A stretch of 64,000 nt of DNA from Cosmopolites sordidus (Eukaryota > Arthropoda > Insecta > Coleoptera > Curculionidae). A program made the position numbers and the translations under genes. Every line of letters starts with the position of its first letter. The first letter of the stretch is position 1. The stretch is taken from positions 186,001-250,000 of the forward strand of contig JARFXV010001542.1 in the NCBI GenBank assembly GCA_031761425.1, read 5' to 3'. The notes under the pieces were generated by a model that made no database searches, was not told the origin of the DNA, and was given only the letters and a program-made list of their open reading frames with translations. Shown here piece by piece: positions 62,951 through 64,000 of the stretch.

Positions 62951-63300
62951 AACACTAATAATAATAATAAAGCTTTATTACTATGGTGTAATAAAGGTAT
63001 TTACGTTTTTGACGTACTTAGTTATCCAATGGGATGTTTCAATATATCTTAGGTTCCATTCCTATGCCTGGCCAACGCCTGTTAAGGATAGCATGGAAAA
63101 TCCTAATTCCCCGGAAATTTCCTAGTGTTTTTCTAGGATCTGGAGTCTCAGCTGCTTTTCAAACGGCGTCGAGAGCCTAACTTTAACACCCAGAAATGTT
63201 TCAATCAAAGGTGAGTGGTGTGTATTGATACGGCGCCCTTCCCACTCCACTTCGTAAATTGCACGAATGACGTCAGTCGCTTTAAAGTTCTTTTAAAAAA
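62951..63300 (-). other. Possible TAA-tailed retrotransposon 3' end
   Basis: aataataataataaagctttatta at 62957-62980 resembles the 3' terminus of the minus-strand element at 34.26 kb. A minus-strand frame in 63000-63300 gives HHSPLIETFLGVKVRLSTPF EKQLRLQIL, faintly like an FLGV-LD thumb motif. Weak. Confidence 0.3.
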
Positions 63301-63429
63301 TGTCTTGAAATTACTCTATACTTTCGCAAATTAGTTCACTCATTTTACCTGTTTTGTTACTAAAGAAGATCAATTACAAATATTATACCATCAGAATGGT
63401 TGACGTCAATTTTCGTTGCAGTTCCTAGG

Positions 63430-63655
63430 AAATCAAATTGGCGTGCTTTATAGAATATGAAAAGGCCTTCGATAAAGTACGGCATTAAAAACTGATAGAC
63501 AGAATTATAACCATAAAGACACATAAATTGGAATACTTCGGGCATGTGAAGAGAGGTGGACGTTACGAACTATTGAGATTGATTCTGCAGGGAAAGACAG
63601 AGGGGGGAAAGAAGCGTGGAAATACCAAGAATGTACATCGCTCCAGAATAATTTA
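63430..63655 (+). pseudogene. RTE-like retrotransposon, palm A joined to tail
   Basis: CFIEYEKAFDKVRH (RT motif A), a stop, KLIDRIITIKTHK, then LEYFGHVKRGGRYELLRLIL QGKTEGGKKRG. Motif A should be about 250 residues before the YFGHV tail, so a large internal deletion joins them. The tail is the same type as 14.89-15.14 kb. Confidence 0.65.
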
Positions 63656-63656
63656 A

Positions 63657-63800
63657 TGAGATTAAATCATCGCCTGATGATGTTAACATGGTTAGCGAAA
63701 GGTGCGTCGGGAAGTTTCAAAAAAAGTGATTTGGTGTTTAGTAGCAAATCTCTTCGAGTTTAGTGTTTCACACTGAAGGTTCCAATACAAGAATTGATCT
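63657..63800 (+). ncRNA. Dispersed hammerhead repeat, family A, copy 6
   Basis: CTGATGA (63674-63680), stem GTTAAC/GTTAGC, GAAAG in place of GAAAC, GTGCGTC, GGGAAG, then the full conserved tail (gatttggtgtttagtagcaa; gtttcacactgaaggttcca). One core change and one stem mismatch. Confidence 0.6.
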
Positions 63801-64000
63801 AACCATGGAAACTCAAATATTCCTTAAGGTGTCTATTAAACAACTATTAGTGAAGTTATTAAACTTATTTACAAAATTATAGATGAAAGATCTCCGAAAC
63901 ATTCTATATAATGGCATAGTAAGACCAATTTTGTGCCGGATTTAGATCATGAATAGACTGTCTAAATTTCAATCTGTTACTCATATATAAAGGCAAAGAT
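63801..64000. other. No recognisable gene
   Basis: Window end, AT-rich. Confidence 0.35.

Overview
This window looks like a stretch of AT-rich, repeat-dominated insect chromosome. The support is indirect: no host exon is visible, but mariner/Tc1 transposases, RTE-like and Jockey-like retrotransposons and a Penelope-like element occur together, as is usual in large arthropod genomes. A beetle is plausible but cannot be shown from this sequence. Every protein-like stretch I can recognise is a broken copy of a mobile element. I find no tRNA, rRNA or CRISPR array and no intact gene of any kind.

Layout. 0-4.6 kb: a degenerate C-terminus of a multicopy arthropod protein, a pogo/Tigger scrap, a small foldback repeat and an RTE-like reverse transcriptase on the minus strand. 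4.6-10.6 kb: (TA)n arrays, head-to-head monomers and then five tandem copies of a 316-bp satellite, with mariner fragments. 10.6-12.5 kb: a palindromic element carrying a dead mariner at its centre. 13.7-22.7 kb: retrotransposon tails, a mariner with both inverted repeats (15.16-16.35 kb), a 400-bp polypurine tract and further transposase remnants. 24-31 kb: transposase and RT fragments, a 98-bp direct duplication, a perfect 53-bp foldback and a 440-bp (TA)n array. 31.8-33.1 kb: a Penelope-like element (PLE) with a GIY-YIG endonuclease. 33.2-33.6 kb: a diverged satellite pair. 34.3-49.5 kb: Jockey-like and RTE-like elements, mariners, and a 3.4-kb unit bounded by inverted repeats. 51.3-54.5 kb: a Tc1 end abutting the longest RTE-like copy (endonuclease plus RT). 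55.4-64 kb: at least six mariner copies, one split by a retrotransposon.

The most interesting signal is RNA rather than protein: hammerhead-ribozyme-like motifs recur through the window in at least three sequence families. (1) The 316-bp satellite and its diverged relatives carry a GTC / CTGANGA / stem II / GAAAC arrangement, with compensatory change in stem II. (2) Six dispersed copies of a repeat carry CTGATGA, a GCTAAC/GTTAGC stem, GAAAC and a GTC cleavage site. (3) A variant with TTGAAAA in place of CTGANGA occurs on strong stems. The PLE ends in a fourth version. PLE terminal repeats are known to carry minimal hammerheads, so families 2 and 3 are probably PLE debris. The satellite could be a separate, retrozyme-like tandem repeat. 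Long (TA)n arrays appear to grow from a short TA run inside the satellite monomer.

All homology calls were made by eye from conserved motifs; no database was searched.
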